The notes: a model not told the origin generated them from the sequence alone. 64,000 bases of DNA from Bradyrhizobium sp. LLZ17 (GCF_041200145.1 NZ_CP165734.1:6553001-6617000), one strand, 5' to 3'; positions 19,965 to 29,842 are shown, numbered from the stretch's first letter. Translations and numbers: made by a program.

Positions 19965-21206
19965 ATGTCTCCTTTGACCAACATCGTCCCCTCCGCACCG
20001 GAACGCCTGCATGCGCTTGATGCGGTCAGGGCTCTTGCCCTCCTGCTCGGCATCGTCCTGCACGCGACGCTGTCGTTTGTGCCGGCGTCGCCCCGGTTCT
20101 GGATCATCCAGGACACCCATCCAAGCCTGGTCCTGGGTTTGCTGTCCTTCACCATCCACGTCTTCCGGATGACGACGTTCTTCCTGATGGCGGGTTTCTT
20201 CGCCCGCATGAGCTTTCATCGCCGCGGGCCCTGGGACTTCGTCAAGGACAGGCTGCAGCGGATCGGGCTGCCGCTCGTGATCGCCTGGCCGCTCGTGTTC
20301 GCGCCGATGGCGCTGGTCGTGATCTGGGCATCCGGCTTTCCGAATGGCGGTCTGACCCACCCCACGTCCAGCTGGCTACCGGCATTGCCGAATTTCCCCC
20401 TGACCCACCTCTGGTTTCTGTATGTGCTGCTGGAGCTCTACGTCGCCATGCTGCTGCTCCGCGCCGCGATCGTCTGGCTTGACGCCTCCGGCACATTCCG
20501 AACGGTCCTAGATCGTCTGTTTGCGCGGATCATGCGAAATCCCCTGGCGCCCCTGGTTCTGGCAATCCCGATCGGCGTTGCTTTCAGTCTCGACCAACGC
20601 TGGATCAGCGCGATGGGCGTGAGGACGCCGGATCAATCGCTTGTCACCAACGCGCAGGCGTGGATCGGCTTCGGCACTGCCTTCGGGGTCGGATGGCTGC
20701 TGCATCGGCAGGCCGATCTGCTGCGGATCCTGGAGCGACGCTGGCTGTGGAATCTCCTGGCGGCGATAGGCCTGATCCTGATCAGCTACCTGCTCGCCGG
20801 CGTCATCACATCGGCGCCGGGCGCACCAAGGCTGCCGTTCCGGTCCGATACGCTGCGGCTGGTCTCGGTCATGCTTTACGCACCGGCCATATGGATCGCG
20901 ACGTTTGCGATCATCGGCGTCGCGCTCCGGTTCATGTCCGGCTTCAGCCCGACGCGACGCTATCTCGCCGATGCGTCCTACTGGCTCTACCTGATCCACA
21001 TGCCGATCGTGATGGCGCTCCAGGTCGCGCTGTCGCAACTCGACTGGCCCGGGCTGGTCAAGTTCGACATGATTCTCATCGTCGCGATTCCGCCGATGCT
21101 GGCGAGCTATCACCTGCTGGTGCGCTTCACCTTCATCGGCGTGGTCCTGAATGGCCGCCGCGCCGAAAAGCGCATCCTCCCGCAAGGCGGAATTGCGACT
21201 GCGTAG
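19965..21206 (+). CDS. Acyltransferase-3 family membrane protein (OpgC-like)
   Basis: 413 residues from the ATG at 19965. It starts RLHALDAVRALALLLGIVLH, the conserved first helix of acyltransferase-3 proteins with the catalytic His, and continues with about ten membrane helices, including RMTTFFLMAGFFARM and YLADASYWLYLIHMPIVMAL. Relatives such as OpgC succinylate periplasmic glucans; others acylate polysaccharides. It follows the AraC gene by 89 bases on the same strand. The acceptor is unknown. Confidence 0.85.
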   Translation: MSPLTNIVPSAPERLHALDAVRALALLLGIVLHATLSFVPASPRFWIIQDTHPSLVLGLLSFTIHVFRMTTFFLMAGFFARMSFHRRGPWDFVKDRLQRIGLPLVIAWPLVFAPMALVVIWASGFPNGGLTHPTSSWLPALPNFPLTHLWFLYVLLELYVAMLLLRAAIVWLDASGTFRTVLDRLFARIMRNPLAPLVLAIPIGVAFSLDQRWISAMGVRTPDQSLVTNAQAWIGFGTAFGVGWLLHRQADLLRILERRWLWNLLAAIGLILISYLLAGVITSAPGAPRLPFRSDTLRLVSVMLYAPAIWIATFAIIGVALRFMSGFSPTRRYLADASYWLYLIHMPIVMALQVALSQLDWPGLVKFDMILIVAIPPMLASYHLLVRFTFIGVVLNGRRAEKRILPQGGIATA

Positions 21207-21279
21207 ACAGCGCCGTCCCACGCATTAAGATGCCCGCAACAAAAACAAGCAGGCAAGAAAATGTGGGAGAGATGGCGTC

Positions 21280-22483
21280 ATGAAGTTCGGCATCTTCTAT
21301 GAGCTGCAACTGCCACGGCCGTGGGTGGCGGGCGACGAGCTCAAGCTCTACCAGAACGCGCTTTCGCAGCTCGAGCTCGCCGACAAGGTCGGCTACGACC
21401 ACGCCTGGGTCGTCGAGCATCATTTCCTCGAGGAATATTCGCACTCGCCTTCGCCGGAATCCTTCCTCGCCGCCGCCAGTCAGCGCACGCAGAACATCCG
21501 GCTTGGCCACGGCATCCTCCAGCTCACCACCAATCATCCGGCGCGCGTCGCCGAGCGCGTCGCGGTGCTCGACCTGCTCTCCAACGGACGCTGCGAATTC
21601 GGCATGGGCGAGAGCGCCTCCATCACCGAGCTGACACCGTTCGGCCGCGACATGGAGACCAAGAAGGAGGTGTTCGAGGAGGCCGTCGCCGCGATCTTCC
21701 CGATGTTCAAGGACGCAGGCAGCGAGCACCACGGCAAGCATTTCGATATCCCTTTGCGCAATGTCGTACCGAAGCCGGTGCAGAAGCCGCATCCACCGCT
21801 GTGGATGGCCTGCTCGCAGCTGCCGACCATCGAACGCGCCGGCCGCCACGGCTTTGGCGCGCTCGGCTTCCAGTTCGTCAGCGCCGATGCCGCGCATGCC
21901 TGGGTCCACGCCTATTACAACGCGATCACCAAGCGCCTCACCAAGCTCGCCGACTATGAAATCAATCCGAACATGGCGCTGGTGTCGTTCTTCATGTGCG
22001 CCAAGACCGATGAAGAGGCGCGTGCGCGTGCCGACGGCGCCACCTTCTTCCAGTTCGCGCTGCGTTTCTATGGCGCCGCGCAGAACCGCCAGCGTCCCGC
22101 GCCCTACACCATCAATATGTGGGACGAGTACAACAAGTGGAAGCGCGACAATCCGGAGGCGCAGGAGGCCGCGCTGCGCGGTGGCCTGATCGGCTCGCCC
22201 GAGACGATCCGCAGGAAGCTGAAGCGATTCCAGAGCTCGCATATCGACCAAGGTCATCCTGCTCAATCAAGCGGGCAAGAACAGCCACGAGCACATATGC
22301 AGATCGCTGGAGCTGTTCGGCCGCGAGGTGATGCCTGAGTTCCAGAACGATCCCGCGCAGGCGGCCTGGAAGAAGGGTGTCATGAGCGGCGAGATTAAGC
22401 TCGAGGAGATCGACACCGAGGCTTTCACCGACCGCTACGGCAAGCTCGCGATCAGCGTCGCGCCGGCGAAGGCGGCGGGGTAG
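21280..22483 (+). CDS. LLM-class flavin-dependent oxidoreductase, apparent frameshift
   Basis: A luciferase-like monooxygenase of about 400 residues. MKFGIFYELQLPRPW opens it; YDHAWVVEHHFLEEYSHSPS, IRLGHGILQLTTNHPARVAE and GRCEFGMGES are family blocks. At about 22247-22252 (CATATCGACCAAGGTC) one extra A shifts the frame: the first frame ends at 22338, while the natural continuation after SSHIDQ, VILLNQAGKNSHEHICRS, is in the other frame and runs to TAG at 22481-22483. Cytoplasmic, FMN-dependent; substrate unknown. Error or real null allele cannot be told here. Confidence 0.8.
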
Positions 22484-22667
22484 GGGATCTCCAAACGGAC
22501 ATCGCGCGCTCTGGCGTGCCTACCTGAACCCACAAGGTGAGAAGGACCGGCGCTGCACGATGCCGTGTATTCGACGAGCCTTGTGCAAGTGCGAGCCATA
22601 GCAGTATGCGTAGTCATTCTCGCTCCTGCGAATTGAAGCACTTGAGCCAACGTAAGGACGCTCAACT

Positions 22668-23309
22668 ATGCTCACTGTCTTTGGCGAAGGTCGTGGGTTC
22701 CGTGTCGTTTGGCTGCTCGAGGAATTGGGGATGGCTTATCGGCTGCGCCCGGTCGATCTCCTCGCTGTCGAGAATGATCCCGATTTTCTTGCGATCAACC
22801 CGGCCGGCTTTATCCCGGCGCTACAGGACGGTGAGACGATCATGGTCGAATCGATCGCGATCCTCGAATACCTGCTCGCCCGCCACGGCTCGAGCCCGCT
22901 CGCCGTCGCCCCGGATGATCCGGCTTTCGCCGCCTATCTGCAATTCCTCCATTTGGGAGAGGCTGGGCTCGCTGGGCCAATGAACGCCGTCTTCGTCGGT
23001 CGCGCACTCGCGCCGGAAGCAGAACGAAACGCCCGGGTCACGAGCTGGGCACTGGAGACCTTTCATGGCCGGCTGGCATTGGTCATCCAGCGTCTCTCAA
23101 ATCATCCATTTCTCGCCGGGGACAAGTTCACCGCTGCCGACATTTCAGTGAGCTACGCTCTCCTGCTTGGTCTGCGAACCGGCAACTATACTCCGGGTTC
23201 AGTCGAGCGTGCCTATCTCGCCTGCACGACCACACGCCCCGCCTACGCCCGAGCGATGGAAACCTGCCAAGCCACCAAAGCCTGGGCGGAGCGATCACCG
23301 AAATTGTAA
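22668..23309 (+). CDS. Glutathione S-transferase family protein
   Basis: 213 residues. N-terminal thioredoxin-like domain: MLTVFGEGRGFRVVWLLEEL, then NPAGFIPALQDGETIMVESI with the cis-Pro and the ESxAI glutathione-contacting turn. The C-terminal helical domain ends FLAGDKFTAADISVSYAL, the N-capping motif of GSTs. Cytoplasmic, presumably conjugating or thiol-exchanging on small electrophiles. AAGGA sits eight bases before the start. No operon partner. Confidence 0.88.
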   Translation: MLTVFGEGRGFRVVWLLEELGMAYRLRPVDLLAVENDPDFLAINPAGFIPALQDGETIMVESIAILEYLLARHGSSPLAVAPDDPAFAAYLQFLHLGEAGLAGPMNAVFVGRALAPEAERNARVTSWALETFHGRLALVIQRLSNHPFLAGDKFTAADISVSYALLLGLRTGNYTPGSVERAYLACTTTRPAYARAMETCQATKAWAERSPKL

Positions 23310-23535
23310 CTGCCACTGCGGCCGCAAGGACGGTAATCAGCGGCCGAATTTAATGACGTTGTGCGCCCCCACGGGTCCGGTCCCAATAGCGGCATTCTCC
23401 AGAACAACGTCGGCGTCTGCGGCGAGCGCCGCTGATCGTCTGATTGTGGATGCGTGCTCCGGGCGTGTAGCGCCGCGTGTCGCCCGGTCGCGTTGCGTCT
23501 TGACACCCTTAAACACGAGCATCAGTGTTTCGCCA

Positions 23536-23920
23536 ATGGACTGGCATAGTCTCGAGACGTTTTCCTTCGGTGATAGTCCTGATCTCGCCGACAGGCTCCT
23601 TGAGCTGGTTCTTGCGGGAGCCAAGCGTGCGACCTGCTGGGCGGAAAGTCAGGGTCTTCTATCGGCGGAAGTCGGAAAATTGATGGTCGTTGTCGATGGA
23701 CAAGGCGTTCCGAAAGCCGTTCTCAAGACCATCGAGCTCACGAAGCGACGCTTCGATGAAGTCGATGAGGCGTTTGCCTATGACGAAGGTGAAGGACCGC
23801 TCCTTGCAGTATTGGCGCGAGGCGCATAAGCGGTATTTCATCCGGCTCGGACGCTACGCGCCGGATATGACGCTCTGGTGTGAACGCTTTGAGCTCGTCG
23901 AGCGCATTGGTTCGGCTTGA
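23536..23920 (+). CDS. ASCH-domain protein, apparent frameshift
   Basis: From ATG 23536: WHSLETFSFGDSPDLADRLL and VLAGAKRATCWAESQG are the start of an ASCH domain (RNA-associated, PUA-like fold), then VVVDGQGVPKAVLKTIELTK. At about 23793-23797 the frame breaks in GAAGGACCG: the domain's expected end, DRSLQYWREAHKRYFIRLG, lies in the next frame, which stops at 23920. Overall length is 128 codons plus one base, so one inserted base (or two deleted) explains it. Function probably related to RNA or nucleotide binding. Confidence 0.75.
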
Positions 23921-24055
23921 TCCCCATTCGCTTCCCGAACCGTTAGCGTTGCTGCGCAGGCCCAGCACCCATCGGGCCGCATATCCCGGCGACTTCCGTC
24001 TTCCGGCGCGCTGCCATTGCTGCTAAATTTCGCAAAACGCGACAGGGAGAGAACG

Positions 24056-24835
24056 ATGCGGCCTCACGGGACGGCCCTGAATCCGGCCCCAGCCGATGTT
24101 ACGCCCGCGGTGCTTGCCATTGGCCGCGCGGATTTCCCTAACATCCTGATCGACACGCTGCGCAGGCAGGCCGGCGTCGGCCATTGCATGGTGTTCGCGT
24201 TGACGCGCGCCGGTGCGACGAGCTGCCTGCTCAATGCCGGCAACATCCCGACCGGCGGCGATCTCGGTGCCGCCTATGCCGGGCAGTTCCACGAATCCGA
24301 TCCCAATCGCGATGCGCTGTTCGAAGATGAGGGCCGCGCCCCCATCGTGCTGCCGGCCTTTGCGCCGCGCATGTACGGCGCACGCTACCGGAAGATATTC
24401 TTCAACAATTCCGGCATCGTCGACAAATGCGCGACCGCGATCTGGGTCGAGGACACCTGCTTCTACGTGAATTTCTACCGCATCGCCGCCCAGGGCCGCT
24501 TCGGCGATGTCGAGCGCGCGCGGCTCCATGCCATTGCGCCGGCGATCGGCGCAAGCGTCGCACGCCACTTCCAGCACAGTCCGCTCGACCAGAATCTCGC
24601 CGCGCTGTTTGCGACCCGCGCGCCACTCGCCGATCTCACGAACCGCGAGCAGCAGGTCTGCCGGCGTATCCTGCTCGGCTTCAGCTCCGAGGCGATTTCG
24701 CAGGCGCTCGGCATCAGCCTGCATTCGACCCTGACCTATCGCAAGCGCGCCTATGAGCGGCTCGGCATCTCCTCGCAGAACGAATTGTTCGCCATCGTGC
24801 TGCGCCTGCTCGCGGGGCCGCGGAGCCTGAACTGA
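24056..24835 (+). CDS. LuxR-type helix-turn-helix regulator
   Basis: 259 residues; start ATG 24056 chosen for the AGGGAGAG five to ten bases upstream rather than an earlier in-frame start at 24017. The N-terminal two thirds has no recognisable domain (a GAF-like sensory domain is possible). Residues about 195-255 form a LuxR HTH: LTNREQQVCRRILLGFSSEA, ISQALGISLHSTLTYRKRAY. No receiver domain. Could regulate the adjacent exporter gene, but nothing in the sequence proves it. Confidence 0.82.
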   Translation: MRPHGTALNPAPADVTPAVLAIGRADFPNILIDTLRRQAGVGHCMVFALTRAGATSCLLNAGNIPTGGDLGAAYAGQFHESDPNRDALFEDEGRAPIVLPAFAPRMYGARYRKIFFNNSGIVDKCATAIWVEDTCFYVNFYRIAAQGRFGDVERARLHAIAPAIGASVARHFQHSPLDQNLAALFATRAPLADLTNREQQVCRRILLGFSSEAISQALGISLHSTLTYRKRAYERLGISSQNELFAIVLRLLAGPRSLN

Positions 24836-24967
24836 GGGTACGCCAACTCTGGGATTCTCGCTTCCGAACTGGGCCAGCTCGACCGGATATGGCGCCACGC
24901 GGCCACGGTCGACGCGAATGACCCAAAGCGGAGTGTGCTCAGGTTGCGCGCACAAAGCGCGAATGAT

Positions 24968-24981
24968 ATGATAATTATCAT
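24968..24981. promoter_or_regulatory. Fur-like palindrome upstream of the Bcr/CflA exporter
   Basis: ATGATAATTATCAT, a perfect 14-base palindrome in an AT-rich patch, 20 bases upstream of the exporter start. It resembles half of the classical Fur box (GATAATGATAATCATTATC). It may bind a Fur-family repressor (Fur, Irr, Mur, Zur). In alphaproteobacteria the exact member cannot be judged from this alone. Confidence 0.45.
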
Positions 24982-25001
24982 TCATAAACCTGAAGCGGCT
25001 C

Positions 25002-26204
25002 ATGACCAGCAACGTTGAAAATCCTCCGCTCGCACGGGTCGTGCCGCTCGGTCTTCAGGTTGCCGTTCTTGCAGCGCTGTCTGCGAGCGGCACACTAGCC
25101 ACTAACATCCTGCTGCCTTCGCTGCCGAATATCGCCGTTGCGGTGGGCGTCTCCAGCGCACAGGTCACGGGAGCCATCACCATATTCCTTGCCATGTTCG
25201 CGCTCGGACAACTTGTTGTCGGTCCGATGTCGGATCGTTTCGGCCGGCGCGTACCCGTGATGATCGGGTTCGCGGTGTTTTTCGCAGGGAGCATCTGGTG
25301 CGCGTTGGCCAACGACTTCGCGGCACTGCTCATCGGCCGCGTCGTGCAGGCCGGTGGGGCGTGTGCCGCATCCGTTCTTTCGCGAGCTATCGCAAGAGAT
25401 CTCTTTGAGGGTGAAAAGCTGGCCCGGGTGCTCACCTTTGTCATGATTGCGATGGCAGCTGCGCCCGGATTCTCGCCGCTGGTCGGTGGCGCGCTGGATC
25501 ATTTTTTTGGTTGGCGTTCGGCCTTTGTCTTCGTCGCGATCTTCGCCGCTGTTGCCGCCATGGCATTTTTTGCCGCATTCGAAGAAACTCACCTCGCACC
25601 ACGCCCCGCGTTCGATGCATCGACGATCGCCAGGAACTACTGGTCGCTTTCGACTGACCGCCGCTTCGTGATTCCTGCCGCGACTGTCAGCCTCATCCTG
25701 GGCGCGCTGTTTGCAATGTTTTCGGCGTTGCCGCGTGTCTTGATTGAGGGCCTCGACTTCACCCCACTGCAACTCGGCCTGTTCTTCGCAGGCACGGTCA
25801 TGATCGTCTTCAGCGCGGGCATTATCGCGACGAAAATCGTTCCGCATCTCGGTCTCGACCGATCGATCGGCATCGGCCTCGCACTCGCCTGTGTCGGCAG
25901 CGGCATGGTGTTGCTGTTTGCGCTGTTCGACGGGCGCTTTTTGCCATTTCTTGCCGGCGCATGCGTCTTCCTCCTGGGAATGGGCATGGTCAATCCGCTC
26001 TGCAGCGCGCAGACACTTTCGCCGTTTGGCGATCGCGCCGGTGCAGCCTCGGCGCTGCTGGGTTTCTGGCAGATGCTGGCCGCGGCGCTGGGGGTATCGC
26101 TCGCGGCGGTAATCGCAAAGAACCCCATGATCGGGCTTGGTCTTGTGCTGGTGCTCGCCTCGATCCTCGCCTCGGCGCTCTATCAAGTTCGGGTAAGGGG
26201 TTGA
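25002..26204 (+). CDS. Bcr/CflA-family drug efflux MFS transporter
   Basis: 400 residues with about 12 membrane helices. The start region LAALSASGTLATNILLPSLP is the Bcr/CflA signature; motif A is GPMSDRFGRRVPV (between helices 2 and 3), and the antiporter motif C region is MAAAPGFSPLVGGALD. It exports drugs or native siderophore-like or peptide compounds by proton exchange. The Fur-like palindrome just upstream hints at metal control. Confidence 0.9.
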   Translation: MTSNVENPPLARVVPLGLQVAVLAALSASGTLATNILLPSLPNIAVAVGVSSAQVTGAITIFLAMFALGQLVVGPMSDRFGRRVPVMIGFAVFFAGSIWCALANDFAALLIGRVVQAGGACAASVLSRAIARDLFEGEKLARVLTFVMIAMAAAPGFSPLVGGALDHFFGWRSAFVFVAIFAAVAAMAFFAAFEETHLAPRPAFDASTIARNYWSLSTDRRFVIPAATVSLILGALFAMFSALPRVLIEGLDFTPLQLGLFFAGTVMIVFSAGIIATKIVPHLGLDRSIGIGLALACVGSGMVLLFALFDGRFLPFLAGACVFLLGMGMVNPLCSAQTLSPFGDRAGAASALLGFWQMLAAALGVSLAAVIAKNPMIGLGLVLVLASILASALYQVRVRG

Positions 26205-26279
26205 TTGAGCCCGCCAATCTCGCCTGAGGGCCAACTCTCGTGCCCAGGCGCATCCTACGGACACCTGCCCAATATTGCC

Positions 26280-26301
26280 CTGTCCCCATCGCTAGGGACA
26301 G
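26280..26301. promoter_or_regulatory. Short hairpin between exporter and P450 genes
   Basis: CTGTCCC and GGGACAG, a perfect seven-base stem with an eight-base loop, 60 bases before the P450 start. No T-run follows, so an operator or weak terminator are both possible. Confidence 0.35.
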
Positions 26302-26361
26302 ACGCCGGCACCGGAGTTCGCTAGTCTGGTCCGGATCACACGAGTATCCGGGGAGCCCGCT

Positions 26362-27528
26362 TTGAGCACCGCGCCGCGCATCGACATCGACCCGGCCTCG
26401 TTCTGGGTCGACCCCTATCCGATGCTCGCGACCATGCGCAAGGAGGCGCCGATCGCCTTCGTGCCGCAGCTCGGCTCGACGCTGCTGACGTGCCGCGACG
26501 ACATCTCGATCTCCGAGAAGCAGATCGACGTGTTCTCCTCGCATCAGCCCGCGGGCCTGATGAACCGGCTGATGGGCCACAACATGATGCGCAAGGACGG
26601 CGAAGCGCATCAGGTCGAGCGCCGCGCGATGTTTCCGACGGTGTCGCCGAAGACGGTGAAGGCGCACTGGACCGCGCAGTTCCAGGCCCACGCCGATCGC
26701 ATCCTCGACGCGATCGAGCCGGGCCGGATCGATTTCATGCGCGACTTCGCGCTGCCGTTCTCCGGCGAGTGCCTGAAGTCGATCACCGGCCTCACCAATA
26801 TCGGCTATCAGGACATGGATGCCTGGTCGCAAGGCATGATCGAGGGTATCGCCAATTACGGCGGGGATCCCGCGGTCGAGGCGCGCTGCCACGCCGCGAC
26901 GTCGGGGATCGATGCGGCAATCGACGACATGCTGCCGGTGATCAGCAAGCATCCCGACCAGAGCATCCTCGGCGTGCTCGTCGCCTCCGGCATGGCGATG
27001 GACAGCGTGCGCGCCAACGTCAAGCTCGCGATCTCCGGCGGGCAAAACGAACCGCGCAAGGCGATCGCCGGAACCGTGTGGGCGCTGCTCACCCATCCCG
27101 ACCAGCTCGATCTCGTGTGCAACGGCGAAGTGTCCTGGCTCCAGGCGTTCGAGGAATACGCCCGCTGGATCTCGCCGATCGGGATGTCGCCGCGGCGGAT
27201 CGCAAAGCCGTGGTCGATCCGCGATGTTGCGTTCGAAACGGATGAGCGCGTGTTCCTGATGTTCGGCTCCGCCAACCGTGACGAGAAGCATTTTGAGCGC
27301 GCCGATCAGTTCGACGTGCGGCGTGATACGTCCAAGAGCGTCTCCTTCGGCGCCGGCCCGCATTTCTGCGCCGGCGCCTTCGCCTCCCGCGCCATGATCG
27401 CCGACGTGGCGCTGCCGACCGTGTTTGGCCGCGCAAGGCAGCTCGAACTCGCCGAGGACGAGCCGGTGCGGATCGGCGGCTGGGCGTTCCGCGGGCTGCA
27501 GAATTTGCCGGTGAGATGGCGGCGCTAG
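26362..27528 (+). CDS. Cytochrome P450 with atypical I-helix
   Basis: 388 residues, a soluble bacterial P450. Heme ligand Cys336 lies in FGAGPHFCAGAF; ExxR is E265-Y-A-R268. The I-helix, where P450s have (A/G)GxD/ET, reads SGGQNEP at 225-231: the acid-threonine pair used for oxygen activation is replaced by Asn-Glu-Pro. The start is TTG at 26362 with GGGGAG seven bases upstream; an ATG 20 codons in is less likely. No ferredoxin or reductase gene is adjacent. Substrate unknown. Confidence 0.9.
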   Translation: MSTAPRIDIDPASFWVDPYPMLATMRKEAPIAFVPQLGSTLLTCRDDISISEKQIDVFSSHQPAGLMNRLMGHNMMRKDGEAHQVERRAMFPTVSPKTVKAHWTAQFQAHADRILDAIEPGRIDFMRDFALPFSGECLKSITGLTNIGYQDMDAWSQGMIEGIANYGGDPAVEARCHAATSGIDAAIDDMLPVISKHPDQSILGVLVASGMAMDSVRANVKLAISGGQNEPRKAIAGTVWALLTHPDQLDLVCNGEVSWLQAFEEYARWISPIGMSPRRIAKPWSIRDVAFETDERVFLMFGSANRDEKHFERADQFDVRRDTSKSVSFGAGPHFCAGAFASRAMIADVALPTVFGRARQLELAEDEPVRIGGWAFRGLQNLPVRWRR

Positions 27529-27900
27529 GCCGGAAGGAGACGTGCCGATCGCTCTGGCGCCATGATGGAACTGTGCTCCTGTTTTGCCCGACGAGTCAAA
27601 CCGTGTTGCCCGATGAGTAAGCCATTGATCTGACTGGCCCCGGCTACTGTGCATGGGGTTGTTTTCGACATTATTTGTTTCGGTCGTGACAGCGTCGGAC
27701 GGAATCCGCGCGTCTCTCACATTCGCGTGCAGAAAAACTTCATCTTCATTCGCTTGACCGGTTGAAAGATTGATCATGCGCGCTGCCGCACGCGCAGTGC
27801 GGGCATCGCTATTTTTCCGCGCGTCTCGACAGCTCCGATCGCCCGCACCATCATTCTCCAACGCGAATGAATGACGGCCGCGCGGGCCCGGGAGTGTTGG
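27529..27900. other. Gap before the ssu operon with a short tandem repeat
   Basis: 372 bases without a gene. It holds an imperfect direct repeat, TTGCCCGACGAGTCAA at 27584-27599 and TTGCCCGATGAGTAA at 27606-27620, with a 22-base period. Further on the sequence is AT-richer (27650-27760), where the operon promoter probably lies; no clear activator site is seen. Confidence 0.5.
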
Positions 27901-28851
27901 ATGCAGCGTCGGGACTTTCTCAAGCTATCCGTTGGAACAGCGGCCGCAGCTACGTTTGCGACGCGCGCGAACGCGCAAGCGGGCGTGAAGGAAATTCGTA
28001 TCGGCTACCAGAAGAACGGTGTGCCGGTTATCACGCGCCAGCAGGCCGCGTTGGAAAAACATTTCGCCCCGCAAGGCATCGAGGTGAAGTGGGTCGAGTT
28101 CTCCTCGGGCCCGCCGATGATGGAGGCGATGAACGTCGGCAGCGTCGACTACGGCGCGGTCGGCGATTCCCCGCCGGTGTTCGCGCAAGCTGCGGGTGCT
28201 GCGATCGTCTATGCCGCAGGCCAGCCCATCACCAACGGCGCTGGCATTCTGGTGCCGAAGGACTCGCCGATTCACGCGATTGCTGATCTGAAAGGCAAGC
28301 GCGTCGGCTTCACCAAGGGTTCCAGTGCCCACAACATCGTGGTGCAGACACTGGAGAAAGCCGGCCTCACCTATGCCGACATCACGCCGGTCTATCTGAC
28401 GCCGCCGGACGCCGGCCCAGCGTTCGCCAATGGCAGCATCGAGGCGTGGGCGATCTGGGATCCGTATTTCGCGATCGGCGAGGCCAAACAGAATGGCCGT
28501 ATCCTGATCAACGCGAGCGAGGTCACCAAGTCCAATTCCTTCTACATTGCCAACCGCGAGTTCGCGAGGAGTCACGGGCCCCTCCTGCAACAGATCGTCG
28601 ACGTCACCACCGCGACCGCAAATTGGGCCGAGCAGCACCGCGACCAAGTCGCGAAATCGCTGGCAACGGTGACCGGCATTCCGCTCGACATCCAGACCAT
28701 TGCCGCCAACCGGTCGGCCTTCGCGGTCGGGCCCGTCACCGACGACATCGTTGCGACCCAGCAGGGCGTCGCCGACCGGTTCTACAAGCTCGGCCTGATC
28801 CCGAGGCCGATCGTCATTCGCGACATCGTCTGGCGCAGCACGGCCACATGA
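27901..28851 (+). CDS. Aliphatic sulfonate ABC transporter binding protein (SsuA-like, first copy)
   Basis: 316 residues. I take the ATG at 27901 because it opens a Tat-type signal, MQRRDFLKLSVGTAAAATFA. The mature protein begins KEIRIGYQKNGVPVITRQQA and has SSGPPMMEAMNVGSVDYGAV and GKRVGFTKGSSAHN, standard for SsuA/TauA periplasmic sulfonate-binding proteins. It starts an operon with a second SsuA-like gene, ssuD, ssuC, ssuB and a flavin reductase. Confidence 0.88.
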   Translation: MQRRDFLKLSVGTAAAATFATRANAQAGVKEIRIGYQKNGVPVITRQQAALEKHFAPQGIEVKWVEFSSGPPMMEAMNVGSVDYGAVGDSPPVFAQAAGAAIVYAAGQPITNGAGILVPKDSPIHAIADLKGKRVGFTKGSSAHNIVVQTLEKAGLTYADITPVYLTPPDAGPAFANGSIEAWAIWDPYFAIGEAKQNGRILINASEVTKSNSFYIANREFARSHGPLLQQIVDVTTATANWAEQHRDQVAKSLATVTGIPLDIQTIAANRSAFAVGPVTDDIVATQQGVADRFYKLGLIPRPIVIRDIVWRSTAT

Positions 28852-28888
28852 ACGTGCCGACCAATCTCCCCCATCAAAAGGTTTGAAC

Positions 28889-29842
28889 ATGAGGCGCATT
28901 GTTCAACGTCTGATCGCGGCCATCGTGCTGTCGATCGGCATCGTCGCCGCTGCGGTCGGCACGTCCTACGGACAGGACAAGGTCGTCCGCATCGGCTATC
29001 AGAAATACGGCAAGCTGGTGCTGCTCAAGAGCAAGGGCACGCTGGAGCCGAAGCTTGCAGCGAGCGGCTACAAGGTGGTGTGGACCGAATTTCCCTCAGG
29101 CCCGCCGCTGCTCGAAGCGCTCAATGTCGGCGCGATCGATTTCGGCAATACCGGCGAAGCCCCGCCGATCTTCGCGCAGGCTGCCGGCGCGCCGATCCAG
29201 TATGTCGCCTATGAGCCGCCGGCGCCGAAGGGCGAGGCGATCCTGGTGCCGAAGGACAGCCCGTTGAAGTCGGTCGCCGATCTCAAGGGCAAGAAGGTCG
29301 CGCTGAACAAAGGGTCCAACGTTCACTATCTTCTGGTCAAGGCACTGGAGAAGGCGGGCGTCAAATATTCGGAGATCGAGCCGATGTTTCTGGCGCCGGC
29401 CGACGCGCGCGCCGCCTTCGAGCGCGGCGCGGTCGATGCCTGGGTGATCTGGGATCCGTTCCAAGCGGCGGCAGAAGCCGCCACCGGTGCGCGCACGCTC
29501 GCTGACGGCACCAACATCGTCGCCAACTACCAGTTCTATTTCTCCTCGAAGAAATTCCTCGAAGCCCATCCTGAGATCGTCGATGCCGTGCTCGCCGAGC
29601 TGAGCTCGGTCGATGATTGGGCCAAGGGCGACATCCATGCGGTGGCCGAGCAGCTGGCGCCGGCGATTGGATTGTCGGTTCCCGTCGTCGAGGTCGCTCT
29701 GAAGCGGCAGGCCTACGGCATCAAGCCGCTGACCGATGCCGTGATCGCCGATCAGCAGCAGGTTGCGGACGCATTCTTCGCGCTCAACCTGATTCCCAAA
29801 TCCATCAAGATTTCCGACGTGGCGCGGAGGCCAGGATCATGA
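28889..29842 (+). CDS. ssuA: Aliphatic sulfonate ABC transporter binding protein (SsuA-like, second copy)
   Basis: 317 residues from ATG 28889 (a TTG two codons earlier is in frame). Sec-type signal peptide ([20 protein letters not shown]). Mature sequence [40 protein letters not shown] and [16 protein letters not shown] follow the first copy closely, but the export route differs (Sec versus Tat). The stop overlaps the ssuD start in ATGA. Confidence 0.9.
   Translation: MRRIVQRLIAAIVLSIGIVAAAVGTSYGQDKVVRIGYQKYGKLVLLKSKGTLEPKLAASGYKVVWTEFPSGPPLLEALNVGAIDFGNTGEAPPIFAQAAGAPIQYVAYEPPAPKGEAILVPKDSPLKSVADLKGKKVALNKGSNVHYLLVKALEKAGVKYSEIEPMFLAPADARAAFERGAVDAWVIWDPFQAAAEAATGARTLADGTNIVANYQFYFSSKKFLEAHPEIVDAVLAELSSVDDWAKGDIHAVAEQLAPAIGLSVPVVEVALKRQAYGIKPLTDAVIADQQQVADAFFALNLIPKSIKISDVARRPGS

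Noticed and set aside
23337..23624. 95-codon minus-strand frame before the ASCH gene
   Set aside because: Overlaps the certain start of the ASCH domain and shows no family features.
25990..27861. 623-codon minus-strand frame over the P450
   Set aside because: Shadow of the P450, whose heme-binding motif is unmistakable.
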